A stretch of DNA of 64,000 nucleotides from Erodium maritimum (Eukaryota > Streptophyta > Magnoliopsida > Geraniales > Geraniaceae). Where the stretch lies: NCBI GenBank assembly GCA_963921825.1, contig OY997588.1, forward strand, positions 62,144,617 through 62,208,616, read 5' to 3'. The translations under genes and the position numbers were made by a program. The notes beneath the pieces are model-generated. The model had not been told where the DNA came from, ran no database searches, and saw only the letters and a program-made list of their open reading frames with translations. Shown piece after piece: positions 11,419 through 23,120 of this stretch. Numbering within the stretch: position 1 is the first letter of the stretch; each line of letters starts with the position of its first letter.

Positions 11419-11652
11419 GGCTCCACGAGAGTCCTGCTCCTGAGACCTGAAAAATCAAACTTTATAAAATATTACAGATTTGATATATTTTTTTAAAAAT
11501 CACTTTTCATGCATTAAACCCATAAGAAAGAATTTAAAACATGTTATCAAACATTTTTGTAAAACAACATGCCAAAAGCGAAACTTTCAAGCAAAACCGA
11601 AACTTTCAACACCGTCTTGTGAATCATGAAGGAAACCATTATCTGATACCAT
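11419..11652 (-). mobile_element. Leader and PBS of a second, diverged copia copy
   Basis: Aligns to 10082-10319 of element 1 (GGCTCC.CGAGAGTCC.GCTCC; AACATGCCAAAA.CGAAACTTTCA) with many substitutions, ending in a degenerate PBS, minus-strand ATGGTATCAGAT, at 11643-11652. It is followed by LTR C. Confidence 0.85.
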
Positions 11653-12091
11653 TGTTAGGTATTGAGTTATGGTAGGAGATGAACCAACTTGCAGCGGAAT
11701 GACAAAAAAAACCAAGAGACCATTAAAATCATGAATCAACTACCAAACATTAGAATCATAAGAAAAAAATCAGCATTTTCATACCAAAAAAGGACACCAG
11801 GTAAAGAATAATTTGGCTTGAGTCTCCAAGACGCCTACGTATCCACTTGGGAACAAAAGCCACGTAGTTCATCTCAAGACGAATCAAGAACACCTAAAAT
11901 GGAGGAAGAACCCTTGTTGGCCAAAATTAGTTTGGAGAAGGGAGAGAAGTTGTTTCCTATTTGTTTCTTGTGTTTGTTATGTTTGATAAGGAAGACTTAA
12001 ACATAACAAACCCCATCAATTTGTCCAACTAAAGGCATGAGACAAGCATGGTGACATGTGAGCTGTAAATAAGACAAAATATGGTGGTAAG
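11653..12091 (-). repeat. Copia LTR C, part 1 (distal end)
   Basis: Starts TGTTAGGTATTGAGTTATGG on the plus strand and parallels LTR A/B with clear divergence. It is interrupted after GGTAAG at 12091 by the gypsy block and resumes at 21300. Confidence 0.9.
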
Positions 12092-14275
12092 TGTCAAACC
12101 CCAAATCCGGTTTTGACTGGACTCGAGACGCGAACTTAAATAAATAAATAACACAAGGCAGTTTGAAAGAAATAAGTTCCAACAATGATAATAAACCGAT
12201 AAAAGTGAGTCAACAACTCATAAATCCAGTACTGAAAAGTTTAATTCGAAATAAAACAGTACATCTCTAGACACTAGACAAGACCCTCGCCAGCTCCCAA
12301 GCGCCGAGAATCCCACTAGCACAGATCCCGCTCAAGACCTGAAAAACAACAAAGTAAAGGGGTGAGCTTTCGCTTAGTAGGAAAAGTAGTTAAGGTTATG
12401 AACATCCGTTCACCACCAAGAGTAACCGTCCAATTAGGGCATACTAGTGAAGCACAACCCTAAAGACCGCCACATAAGTTTATCAACCACTAAACACTCT
12501 CACAAGACCAAAACGACACTAAACAACTCACACAGTCAAACGTCAAGCATACAACACACAACAGAACAAACACATAACTAGCACAGCAGTTTCCGACATC
12601 ACCAGCTATCACAGCCCACCCACTTATATCGTACCGTAACACACAACATCGGTCCCGATATCTTCCCGTCACGTAGAATCGGGGTAACATCCCGGACCGC
12701 AAATCCCTCAATCGGACGTCTTCCCGTCACGTAGACTCGGGGCCTCATGCATACTGACCGGCACATACCTCGATTGTATGCCTTCCCGGACCACAGAGCA
12801 TCGGTGTAATGATCACTCCATCCCCGTCCTCGATACCCTACACCGACATACTCTCTCAGTGTAGGTATCATACCGGACACACCTCCTCTTGGAACACGCA
12901 TAAAGAGAGTAACACACATCACAACGCCATAGCTCGACCACGATATACCAACCGAGCCACTTCACCATAACACACATATCGGTCTATCACTAACCCGATC
13001 ATATCACAATCAATGGTTCACATCACATCACGCATGGCACACTTGCCCAAACATAGCAACAACATGCTACACCGAGTATATCTTATTATGACTCTTAAAC
13101 TAATCAACGGCTACAACACGCATCATGCATCTCAATCATAGATCATGGCATCACAATCAAAATGCAACCCTAAGGCTCGACATGGACATTCTACAAGCAC
13201 GACAATTCCCAAAGAATTGAAAGTGATTAATCTAGTGAATCACATCTATATGCAAACTAGGACTCTTCCGTTTATTATCGTAATTGAAAGCGGTTATTCT
13301 AGTGAATCACATCCTATATGCAAACTAGGACCTTTCCGGTTATTATTATTATCTTAAAGGCATACTAGTAACTTTTCGTAATTAAACCGGTATTCGCTAC
13401 TTTTCCTACCTCAAAAGTAAACAACTCTGAACTCCTAGCTGCTGACGACCTGGCTCGCTTCCTCCTCCACTTCACGATGTCCAAGCGCCTCCTCCTCCGT
13501 CACGCTTGGGTCTAAAGTCTTGGATCACAAAACAAACCGAGAATTAAGAGTAATTCACAAAGGTTAAAAGAGGAAACACTCCCAATTAACCCCAAAAGGT
13601 TCCGGTTATAGATAGCCGTCCCAATTACTCGAAATTCAGCAAAATGGGCCAAAGAGGCCCAACTCAGGTCTGTCACGGTTCGGGTCACGGAGCCTTGATG
13701 GTCTCCGCCACGGATCTGGTCATGGATCCGTGGTCCAGGCCGTCACGGTTCTCCTCACGGAGCCGTGACTAACGCCGTCACGGTTTCCCTCACGGAGCCG
13801 TGATGTATCCCGTCACGGATCCGTGACGGGTCTGGCACTGTTCACTGTCTTCTTCCTCCAACCTTGGGTTTTCACGAAATTAACCCCCAAAACCTCCATT
13901 GATGTCTTCCCAAAGCTCCAAGACAGTCCCTAAACGTCTGTACTTCAAAAACCAACATGGGTCTCCATCAAAAACACAATAAACCACTTTAAAATCATCA
14001 TCCAATCTCCTTTTCTCTCTTAAAAACATCATCCAGAACCACAAACTCAAAACTCAACCATTGTTCATCATTTTCTTCAAAACCCAAGAACCAAAATTTC
14101 CCAGAACAAAAAAGGAAGAGGGATTTACCTTGAGGATGGAGAATAGATGAAGAATCAAGAGTTTTTGAGAGGTTTTGGGTAGGAAATGGGCTCAAGACCC
14201 TATTTTTCCTCCTTTCTTCTTCTTCAAGCCTCCTAAGCTCTTTTTCTTCTTCCTTCCTCTCTCAAATTCGGCCAC
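12092..14275 (-). repeat. Gypsy LTR-like copy 1
   Basis: Shares an order of landmarks with copy 2: a TGTCA.CCCC start, the GGTGAGC.TTCGCT block, and a pyrimidine-rich strip followed by a CGGCC word at its far end (14200-14275). It is clearly diverged from copy 2. It contains inverted-repeat arrays at 12650-12740 and 13660-13840. No coding region recognised. Confidence 0.65.
13660..13840. repeat. CACGG/CCGTG inverted-repeat array
   Basis: Repeated units GTCACGG..(3-12)..CACGGAGCCGTGA and CACGGATCCGTGAC, at least six arms within 180 bp, located in LTR-like copy 1. Each unit can fold on itself. Confidence 0.8.
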
Positions 14276-17012
14276 GTCACGCCCCAAATTCAGTAGAACC
14301 GAACCCGGAATGCGAACGGTAAAACAATAAAACCAATTTCAAACCTTTTAAATAAATCGCTTAAAATCACCATTTAGTTAATCAAAATAATAATTTACAA
14401 CTCAAAAGTACGTCCAAACAAGCGGACAAAAGACAAGGCGTACGTCGCTAAACTCAAAAGGAAACCTGGACTCCCGCTCCCAGCTCTTCAAGCTTCGAGA
14501 GCTCCCCTAGTCCGTCTCGCGACCGTACCTGTAGGAAAAGCATGTAGGGGTGAGCGTTCGCTCACCACCACTGATACCAGACTGACTACGACATACTAGC
14601 AGACAATGCCGGAAACACCAACAACAACCTAAACACCGGGGACTACTATCCCCAACTCAAGTAACCCGACTGACACACAAACTGTTACTATCCCCAACCA
14701 ACTCAACACTCGGACACGTAATGTAGACCCGACACAGCGGTTACGACCTCCACCAAAGACTCAAAAGATAACCACGCAACACCCAAGATCACAAAGGATC
14801 GCACTCCAAACAAGATCACAAAGGATCGCACTCCAGCTGCTCAGTGCCGATTGCTAACCGGCCGGGCTTGAGCCTGCCCCACGCAACTTCCCCCGGTCTC
14901 TGTCGGGCCAGGCGGTCGACCTGTTAGCGATATATACAGAGCTACTTTTCTGATATCTAGACGGAAAGGGAGCAACCCTCCATCGCCGAAGAATGCACAA
15001 CTTTACCGGTGGTTAACCCGGAAGGCGAGCCAACCCCCACGACACGTGGCCACATGACCCCTTTCTTGTCAGGTAGGCCCCAACCTCGTCTGAACAATGC
15101 ACACGCGCGCGACCACGGGACCCTTTTCTTGTCAAGAGGGCCCCCAACCTCGGGCAGAGACAGTCCACAACCAAAGTTCAACAAACAGCAACAACACCGG
15201 TTCAACAACCCCACAGGCACTCATGGCCACCCAAGACACCAACAGTAAAACACGGGCTCAACAACCCCACGGGCACTCATGGCCACCCAAGACACACCAA
15301 TAGTAAAATACGGGTTCAACAACCTCACGGGCACTCATGGCCACCCAAGACACACCAACAGTAAAATACGGGTTCAACAACCCCACAGGCACTCATGGCC
15401 ACCCAAGACACACCAACAGTAAAATACGGGTTCAACAACCCCACGGGCACTCATGGCCACCCAAGAAACCAACAATAAAATCAACCTCCGGACATAACCA
15501 AATGCCTCCAGTATTTCTAATATCAATACGTTCACTGCTCCTACGACACTACTAAGTGTCACATGCATTTCTATTATTCGATACGTTCCCGTATCATACG
15601 ACTCCACCCGGTGTCGCCTGCCTTTCTATTGTTCGATAAACTTACTTAACCCACGACACCCAAGTGTCACATGCATTTCTACTGTTAACTTTCCCTAGTC
15701 AGGGCCGAGATCCGGCTACTTTTCCCTACCTCGTACGCTTTCCCAAAAGCTCACAACCAAGCTCCGGCGTGGTCACGATCACTCGCCTAGCTTTCCCTTT
15801 CCTCTGTCGGTGGCACGATCTAATAAGAACACAATTTAAAACACTTTTTAAGTTCGCAGGCATAAACTGAATTTTAATACACTTGACACCCAAACGCAAC
15901 CCCGACAATGTCGATCACTCCCAAACTTCCCAATTACTCGACATTGTCGATAATGGGCCCGGAAAGGCCCGTTTCGCCCGACCCGGCGAATCTGCCCGGG
16001 ATTGGAAAACGTCCTTCCGGGGCTCCGAAAATTCCCGTTTTCGTTTCCACGATCTTAGAATAATTCAAGGGTTCCAACGCAATCGACTTAATCAATTTCC
16101 GACTTCCGAGCAACTTAATTCGCGTTTAAAGTTTCTAAACCCGTCATTTCCAACTTTTAGAATTTAATTCCAAATTTCGTTCCGGGTGTGGATTAACGAC
16201 TTGGGGATCGTCCTAAACCACCCGAACACGAAAACCCGAGGCCCGAGCACGTGGGCCCCACCCGGCCATCAAGACCCGTGGGTGGCTGGGCCGGTTCCCC
16301 ACCATGGTGGCTAGTCCTAGCTCCAGCCAGCCACCCCCAACTCCGGCAGCCACCACCCACGGTGGCCGGAGCTCCCCCGAGCCTCCGGTCACCGGAAAAC
16401 GATCCTTTTTGCTGCAAAACGTTCCCAATGAACCCAACACCTCGACTCATCCACTTTTAACCCATTTAAACCCAAACCCTAACTTTTAAACATATCAAAA
16501 GGAAAATCGGATAGGTTCTCACCGTAGGGACTGATGACGGGAGCTCGATTATTCGATCGTTGAGACGATCCATCGGTTGGATCGTCGGGAAATAGAAAAA
16601 CCCAACACTTTTCTCTTCTCTTTTCCCTTTTCTCCTTCTCTTTCTTCTCTCCACTTTCTCTCTCTACGTTCTCCTTTTTTTTCTAAGTGGCCGAGACTAC
16701 CTCTTGTTTGCCTTTTGTTTTGTTCAAAAAAAATAACAACTGACACTTAATTACCAAACTAACACTCATGTCTTCCTTTGTTTTGTTCAAAATTTACCTA
16801 ACACCACCACTTGTATGACATGTGGCAAGCGGGTCCCATCCCTTTTGGAAAATATCTTCTAGATATTTTTTAGTCAGATTCGCGAAATTCAGCCATCTCG
16901 GGCCCCGAACGGGCCCATTTTCCAAGAAATTACGAAACTTCACGGGCTATAAGGAAACGGCTCAACTAAGACCACTGTAACGACGACTAAGCTTTTTGGA
17001 TCCAAAACGGGT
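14276..17012 (-). repeat. Gypsy LTR-like copy 2 (3' LTR of the pol-bearing element)
   Basis: Starts GTCACGCCCCAAATTCAG at 14276, the reverse complement of the LTR end at 2017, and continues toward the pol C-terminus at about 17013. It contains the GTGAGCGTTCGCTCACCACC palindrome at 14553, a 58-bp tandem array, GC-rich U3 at 16190-16460 and a pyrimidine strip at 16600-16680. Exact U3 boundary next to pol is uncertain. Confidence 0.7.
15198..15480. repeat. 58-bp tandem repeat, about five copies
   Basis: Units begin near 15198, 15254, 15312, 15370 and 15428, each GGGTTCAACAACCCCACGGG then CACTCATGGCCACCCAAG and a CACCAACAGTAAAATAC tail. The single-copy-like homologue at 90-140 of the window shows the array expanded in this LTR. 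Confidence 0.88.
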
Positions 17013-18363
17013 CTAGAACGGACCAAAACGTCGCTCAGTTGACTTTTCCAGCAAAAAGTCAACCTTTCCCAAATTGGTTAGAATCCTGTCACGCAAGGCC
17101 TTCTCTCGCCTATCCAGAATCCTGACTGGTTGCTGCTCATACGAAACATCCTCAGCTACCTCGATGTCCATCCACTCAATCACATGGCTGGGATACATGG
17201 ATCCCACTCAATCAGTTATCTCGCATTGTTCGGGGTCCGTAGTGTACTTCCGCAGCTGGGATACATGGAAGAATTAACGTTCCCGAGCTGCGGTGGCAAT
17301 GCAAGGCGATAGGCAAAAACTCCAACTCTGCTCAAGATATCTAAATGTCCGATAAACCGCGGGGCCAACTTGCCTCCGCCACGGTTGAACCGCAATAGGC
17401 CATTCTTCGGGCTTACCCTCAGAAACACATGATCACCAACCGAAAACTCAAGAGGCCTGCGCCGTCTATCTGCATAACTCTTCTGAGGACTCTACGCGGT
17501 CCTCAACCGACCCCGAATCAGTGCTACCTTCTCGATCGTCTCCTGGGCAAGCTCCGGACCAAGTAGACTCCGGTCTCCCACCTCTGCCCAACATACAGAC
17601 GATCTGCACGGCAGACCATACAACGCCTCAAACGATGCCATTCCAATACTGGACTAGAAGCTGTTGTTGTAGGAAAACTCCGCTAATGGTAAGTGGTCCT
17701 CCCAAGATCCTCGGAAATCCAATACACATGCTTGCAACATATCCTCTAGGATCTGAATAGTGCGCTCTGACTGACCATCGGTCTGTGGGTGATACGCTAT
17801 ACTAAGGAAGACCTCGGTTCCCAACTCTCTCTGCAAGCTCTCCCAGAATCTGGAGGTGAAACGCGGATCTTTGTGGGACACAATCGACACCGGAACTCCG
17901 TGAAGACGGATGATCTCCCAAACATACAACCGGCTCAAAGTATCAACTGTATCCGTCATCCTCATGGCCAAGAAATGTGCCGATTTGGTCAGTCGGTCGA
18001 CCACCACCTAAACTACGTCGTGCCCTCTCGGTTACCTCGGCAAGCCACTCACGAAGTCCATCGTGACGTGCTCCCACTTCCACCTCGCGATCGGTAGTGG
18101 CTGTAGCAAACCGGCGGGACGCTGATGCTCGGGCTTTACCTGTGACAGGTGAGGCATCTCGAAACGAACTCTGCCACTGCTCTCCGCATCCCGCTCCACC
18201 ATATTTGCCGCCGGATATCCCGGTACATCTTGGTGCCACCCGGGTGCACAGCAAGACGAGAATGATGAGACTCTCTCAACACATCTACAACCGCGCGACA
18301 CAAACAGCCCTCCTCGGTATCGCAGACCCAGATCAGTACCCTACTCCCAGCCCTCGGTGTCAA
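17013..18363 (-). pseudogene. Gypsy integrase with chromodomain-like tail, remnant
   Basis: Minus-strand fragments. 18363-18136 has [19 protein letters not shown] and [10 protein letters not shown] (zinc-binding HHCC). 18007-17654 is the catalytic core with VVDRLTKSAHFLAMR, HKDPRFTSRFWESLQ and YHPQTDGQSERTIQILEDML. 17428-17216 has KLAPRFIG.LDIL..VGVFAYRLALPP. 17207-17013 has EWMDIEVAEDVSYEQQPVRI and LDRREKALR, the segment leading into a Tekay-type chromodomain. The DDE residues are mostly visible, though the second D lies in SHKDPRF rather than SDRDPRF. Several frameshifts separate the parts, so no intact enzyme is made. Chromodomains direct such elements to heterochromatin. Confidence 0.88.
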
Positions 18364-19117
18364 TACCGCTGATCATCCTCTCCCGGATCTCCGCCGTCTC
18401 GGCATCCCCGGCCTGTGCCTCCAGCACACGGGCAACTAGTATGGGCTGCGCCACAAACGAACACATGGCCACGCCATCGGTGATCTCATCGAGTTCGAGC
18501 CGAAATGTGCTCAACTCCTCCATCATGTCCCACTCTCGGACAGATATACTAGCAAGGCTGTGAGTCGACTTCCTACTCAAGGCATTGGCGACGACGTTCG
18601 CCTTGCCCGAGTGGTAGAGTAGCTCGAAGTCGTACTCCTCCAACAACTCCATCCATCGCCTCTGGCGCATGTTCATGTCGCGCCGGGAGAAGATGTACTT
18701 GAGGCTCTTGTGATCCGAAAATACCCGGAATCGCTCTCCATACAATTAGTGCCGCCAGCTCTTCAGCGCAAAGACAACTGCTGCCAACTCTAGATCATGG
18801 GTCGGGTAGTTGCGCTCATGCATCTTCAACTGTCTAGATCCATATGCAACTACCTTCCCGGACTGCATCAACACATACCCCAGTCCCTCACCCGACGCGT
18901 CACAATACACGTCATAGCCGATCCCGCGCTCCAGCACTAACAACATGGGTGTGGTGGTCAAACGAGCCTTCAGCTCGGCAAAGGAGTGCTCACACTCATC
19001 AGTCCACACAAACTCCGCTCCCTTGCATGTCAAAGCAGTCATTGGCGCGGACAGACGTGAGAAGTCTTGGACGAGCTCGTAGTGCCCATACCGAGTCCGA
19101 AATGCGGTCTTCTCCAC
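18341..19117 (-). pseudogene. Gypsy RT C-terminus and RNase H, remnant
   Basis: Starts with [20 protein letters not shown], then the connection/RNase H region [38 protein letters not shown] and FRVFSDHKSLKYIFSRRDMN, ending VVANALSRKS. Two defects stand out. The RT palm between GHYE and QDFSRL is missing (see findings), and the tyrosine codon of WRHYLYG is a TAA stop at about 18746. Confidence 0.88.
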
Positions 19118-19123
19118 ATCCTA

Positions 19124-19954
19124 CTACCGAACCCTCAACTGATAGTACCCTGATCGAAGATCAATCTTCGAGAAGCACTTTGCACTTCTCAGCTTATCAA
19201 ACAGGTCATCGATACTCGACATCGGATAACGGTTCTTCACCGTAACCCGGTTCAACTTCCGGTAATCGATGCACATCCTCAACGATTCACCCTTCTTCTT
19301 CACGAAGAGGGCAAATGCTCCCCACGACGAAGCACTCGGTCGGATGAAACCCTTCTCTCGAAGCTCCTCGATTTGTCGCTTTAGCTCGACCAACTCGACT
19401 GGTGCAAACCGATACGGGGCCATGGATATCGACGCCGTACCCGGGATCAAGTCGATCCTAAACTTTACCTCGCGTGTCGGCGGTAATCTTGACAGCTCCT
19501 CCGGAAAGACCTCCGGGACCTCACAGACCACTCTCGACAGCTTTCTACTCTGCACGGTCTCCGTCTCATCTCCCACATTCAACGCAGAAATGAGAACTCC
19601 GCTCCTACTGCCCAAGACGCAAGTGACGATCGTGTCGCCTGATACTACGGTCACCTGCCGACGATAACAGTCGATCGACACCCGATACCTCGTCATCCAG
19701 TCCATACCCAGAATCATGTCGAATGTCGTCATGTCCAACACAAGCAAATTACCATAAAAAGGGCGATCAGCCACCCGAATCTCACATGCACGACATACGG
19801 TACTTAAAACTACTTCTCCCGTAATAGAGGTGTCAAGACATAAAAGTCGTCTCAAAGGCTCTACTCCAAGGCCCAACTTCTCAGCAAGGGTAGAAGAAAA
19901 CGGACGAGTGCTACGTCTATGGGTTATGGGCCCACCACGCTTCCGCTGCGCCAC
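19124..19954 (-). pseudogene. Gypsy protease and RT N-terminus, remnant
   Basis: The protease part shows [19 protein letters not shown] and [18 protein letters not shown]; the catalytic DSGA upstream is not seen. The RT part follows with [74 protein letters not shown] and [20 protein letters not shown]. It stops at two adjacent in-frame TAG codons just after YQLRVR and continues in the same frame with the next fragment. All of this is standard chromovirus pol. Confidence 0.88.
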
Positions 19955-19961
19955 TCTGATC

Positions 19962-20530
19962 TCATCGCCACTCGGTCACCTCCCCTGACCGGTCTGACTG
20001 CTTACTGGTACTGCTGCGGTCTTCCGCCGCTCGGGCACTCGTCTCCGATGTCCCGGCTGCCGACAGTGTAAACACACTGGCACCCGTTCTAACGTGACGG
20101 GCCCTACCGATGATACTGTTCCTGTCCACCTCAAACCGTCGGACAGAGCCTATGGCCGGGAGAACCCTACGGTTCTCTGCCTCCTCGATTCTCGAACCTC
20201 TCATGGTCCCGTAATACTGCTCGGTCGCTACCGAGTCTCACAGTCCTTTGCGGCCTCTTGCGACCTCGTTCCACTGTTGTCGTTTGGTTTAACTAGCTCA
20301 ACTAAACCCGAATCCTCAGGGTGAGGACTCGATCCAAACTCTGGCCTCGGGGCCCTCTCTCGAAGCTCCTGCATCAGTTCTCCTTGACCGCCACCAAAAC
20401 TAGTGCAAATAGTCCACGCCGTAATCCTAGCCTTGTACTTAACCTCCCCAGTGGGAGTACCCTGGGCACTCGTGCCCCAACGACTTACCTCTCCTACCTC
20501 GAGGTGCCACAACGTAAGTATTCTCCGCAC
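19962..20530 (-). pseudogene. Gypsy gag/leader trace
   Basis: Degenerate minus-strand frames upstream of the protease with an Arg/Glu-rich character (QELRERAPRPEFG, SSTSKQSDRSG). The position fits the 3' end of gag. Zinc knuckle not seen, and most of gag is missing, so the element is deleted here as well. Confidence 0.4.
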
Positions 20531-21294
20531 GGGTTCACGCGCACGTCCAGTTTCTTAACTCCGTATAGAACGACGCACTTAAAATAACTAACGTCACACA
20601 CAGTCCAGCACAAGTACTCATACTAATAATATACTCTGTAAAGTATAATCACACAATTGCACACATCAGAGAAGTCCGCACACTAATGCGTCACATAGAT
20701 CACACACTCAAACAGCGAGGACACACACAGTTTCACACTCAACAACATTTTCACACATAAGTCACACAGACCACAGTTTCCACCACAAAGCAATTCCACA
20801 ATGTACAACATAGACTTAGTTTCAAGTTCTTAACACGTCCTCCTTCTAACATAACATTCATGTTGACACCGTGTCGTTACAACCCGGTTCAGGCGTCCCC
20901 GAATTACGTTGTAACCACTTGGCATCCCCCCATTCACGTCCAGCTACAGTGGCCCCTATAGCTGAATCGTGATGGTACATACACTTCAGTTTCTGCAGAA
21001 AATCGGGAATGACCCGTTCGTAATTTACACTAACCATCTGCTTATGCGGGACAACCAATTTACAATCTGCACAAAGCACCCAACACAATCACAGCATACA
21101 ACCAGTTAAAACCGCTACACACCTCGGGTCTCGGCAGTTTCACTCCTACCGCCCGGCCAAGTTCACTCTCGTAAACAGTTTAACTCAACAATGACACCAA
21201 CCACACAGTTTCATCAGTTGACTTTTCCGGCAAAAAGTCAATTTTCGCCGAAAACCTCCGGTTCGAACGGGATCGAACGGGGGCGGTTCTTACA
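20531..21294 (-). repeat. Gypsy 5' LTR/leader remnant
   Basis: AC-rich noncoding sequence ending TTCTTACA at 21294, the outer terminus of the block. The inverted repeat TTGACTTTT..GGCAAAAAGTCAA at about 21220 resembles one at 17040-17062. No PBS could be placed, so the LTR/internal border was lost. Confidence 0.5.
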
Positions 21295-21299
21295 GTAAG

Positions 21300-22559
21300 T
21301 ATGTCTAGGCAAGATGGGGTTAGGTGGTGAATCACCAACACCTTAATCCTTTTCTTGCTTACTTAGTACTAATTAATCAAGACTTGATTAATTAATACTA
21401 AGTAAGAATTGGTTGGCATACGCAGTCCATGGGCCTCGTGGGAGATGGCCCATGGCCATTCCCAACGAGGTCCCGTGACGCGCTCATCATCTCTCAAACC
21501 TTCCATACCAGATATGCCAAACATAATCCTACGCGGTCAATCCCTAGACTCCAAGGCTTGTGTCAATCCACAATGTCCTAAAGACTTACGGGCACACGAC
21601 CCAAAACTTAGTTTTGGTCATGTCCCGAGACAACTCCCTTTTTGGCCATTCTCCATAAATGTGTTAATGAGTTTCATCCTCCGGTGTGACCCTTAGGTTT
21701 GCATGTCGGTAAATCAACGTAAAATACCATTTTACTTGATCCAACATAAGTGGAAACTAACGAGACTTTAGTATTTCCTAACACTGCATAACGAATCGAC
21801 CTTGTCGATTCTAACCTTTCTGTCGTCCCTTTCATTATCCTTTTATTTCCGATATCCTGATTGAGATAAGGCATAGAGTCGTCATCCTTATTATTCTCAA
21901 TCATTGTTCCTTGATATGTGAGATGACTGAATATATGATACCTAGTATCATGTGCATGGTCATTCTATTCTTTCAATCATACTCGATCAAGCGGCCGAGA
22001 ACCGATATCTTTCCCATACCGCAGTATGAGGGATAAATCCCTTACCCATATTTCGTGACACTCATGCAGTTCGTCCCCAACCCAATCTTGGCCGTTATGG
22101 AAACACTATCATATGCAACGTTGGGCTCAGGTCAAACTAGTTGTTTACTGCATTGTAATAACAAAGACTCCTTGGTCTAAGGATACACGACAAGCTACGA
22201 CAATGAATATGTTCATGACTTGATTTGTGCTACATATTCATATCGGGTCGTCCAATACATGTCCCACATGATATCTATGATCAAACACCAGAATCCCATT
22301 CTAATGACTAATAGAACGTAAGCCATAAAGAGCCATCTTTCATATTAGTCGCTTCTTGCGAAGCATTGTCGACTAAGGACCCATCGAGTGTGATCTATCT
22401 CGATCTATGGTTTTATTCGCATGGTGGGCACAAATCAGCTGACACATCGATGTATTACTCTAACAATAAAGTAATACATAAAGCCACTTTACTTTTAGTA
22501 CTAACGATGATATATACATATGGATGTTTACGATTTAACTACGGGCACTAAGACTAACA
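21300..22559 (-). repeat. Copia LTR C, part 2
   Basis: Continues LTR C after the gypsy block and ends in ACTAAGACTAACA at 22559, the TGTTAGTCTTAGT start of the LTR on the minus strand. Its divergence from LTR A, B and E is higher than theirs from each other, so it is an older insertion of the family. Confidence 0.9.
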
Positions 22560-22717
22560 ATCAGATCACCCTATCCTGATCCGATATCCACCCAACAACT
22601 CGTGGATATGGGGATTTTTGATCTGATATCTGATCCGTAATCCACGAATATATCTTATGTGAGTGTCGGATCGGGTGGGTTTTCGGGTGGGTCGCAAATT
22701 TTTTGCACAACCCTAGC
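22560..22717. mobile_element. hAT-like MITE fragment
   Basis: Contains repeated GATCCG/GGATAT words and ends TTTTTTGCACAACCCTAG at 22717. Read on the minus strand this is CTAGGGTTGTGCAAAAAA, close to the end sequences of plant hAT-type miniature elements. The other end is missing. Confidence 0.35.
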
Positions 22718-23120
22718 TCCAATTGATGGAGACACATATGAGGCCAATGATCTACTATGGGTAGCTGCTGGGACATCACGGTGAAACCTAGCATCCAACG
22801 ACCCGGATGAAATCACCATGTAGTCAATAAATAGTCAACCGTTTGGAGGCTGACAATACAAGGGTGCATGGAGGTCCATGCACTACAATTGCACCAGATC
22901 GGGCGGTCAGCCTCCCGGTCAGCCCCATGTGTCACCAGCTGGTTGGGCTCCTCGATTTTGTGTTTTTCCCACTATTTTTCTAATTCCCGCTCCATTTTAG
23001 CTCCGATTGGCTTCGTTCTTTCGTTAATATTTTTATTTTTCAGAGAGCTACAAAATGAGATCAATATTAAATATATCATGAAGTATCAAAATATATTGAC
23101 GATTTTGAGGCTTTGACCAA
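22718..23120. repeat. Foldback-family fragment and intergenic DNA
   Basis: 22978-23085 (TTCCCGCTCCATTTTAGCTC, CGATTGGCTTCGTTCTTTCG and AGATCAATATTAAATATATC) is a diverged relative of the terminal arm of the element at 32290-33335. The remainder has no gene. Confidence 0.45.

Larger units (their letters stand above)
12092..21294 (-). mobile_element. Tekay-like Ty3/gypsy block inserted in copia LTR C
   Basis: Left end TGTCAAACCCC at 12092, right end GGCGGTTCTTACA at 21294, flanked by an identical GTAAG at 12087-12091 and 21295-21299. Sequence on both sides is continuous copia LTR, so the whole 9.2 kb entered or grew from one insertion. Inside are two LTR-like copies in tandem (12092-14275 and 14276-about 17012), minus-strand pol remnants, a trace of gag, and a short LTR/leader remnant. 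The pol order PR-RT-RH-IN plus a chromodomain-like tail fits chromoviruses of the Tekay/Del type. Confidence 0.85.

Noticed and set aside
15009-15555. Overlapping ORFs on both strands
   Set aside because: Produced by the 58-bp tandem repeat, whose period is not a multiple of three, so every frame stays open by chance.
16193-16654. GC-rich ORFs in several frames
   Set aside because: Part of the gypsy LTR; open in many frames because of base composition.
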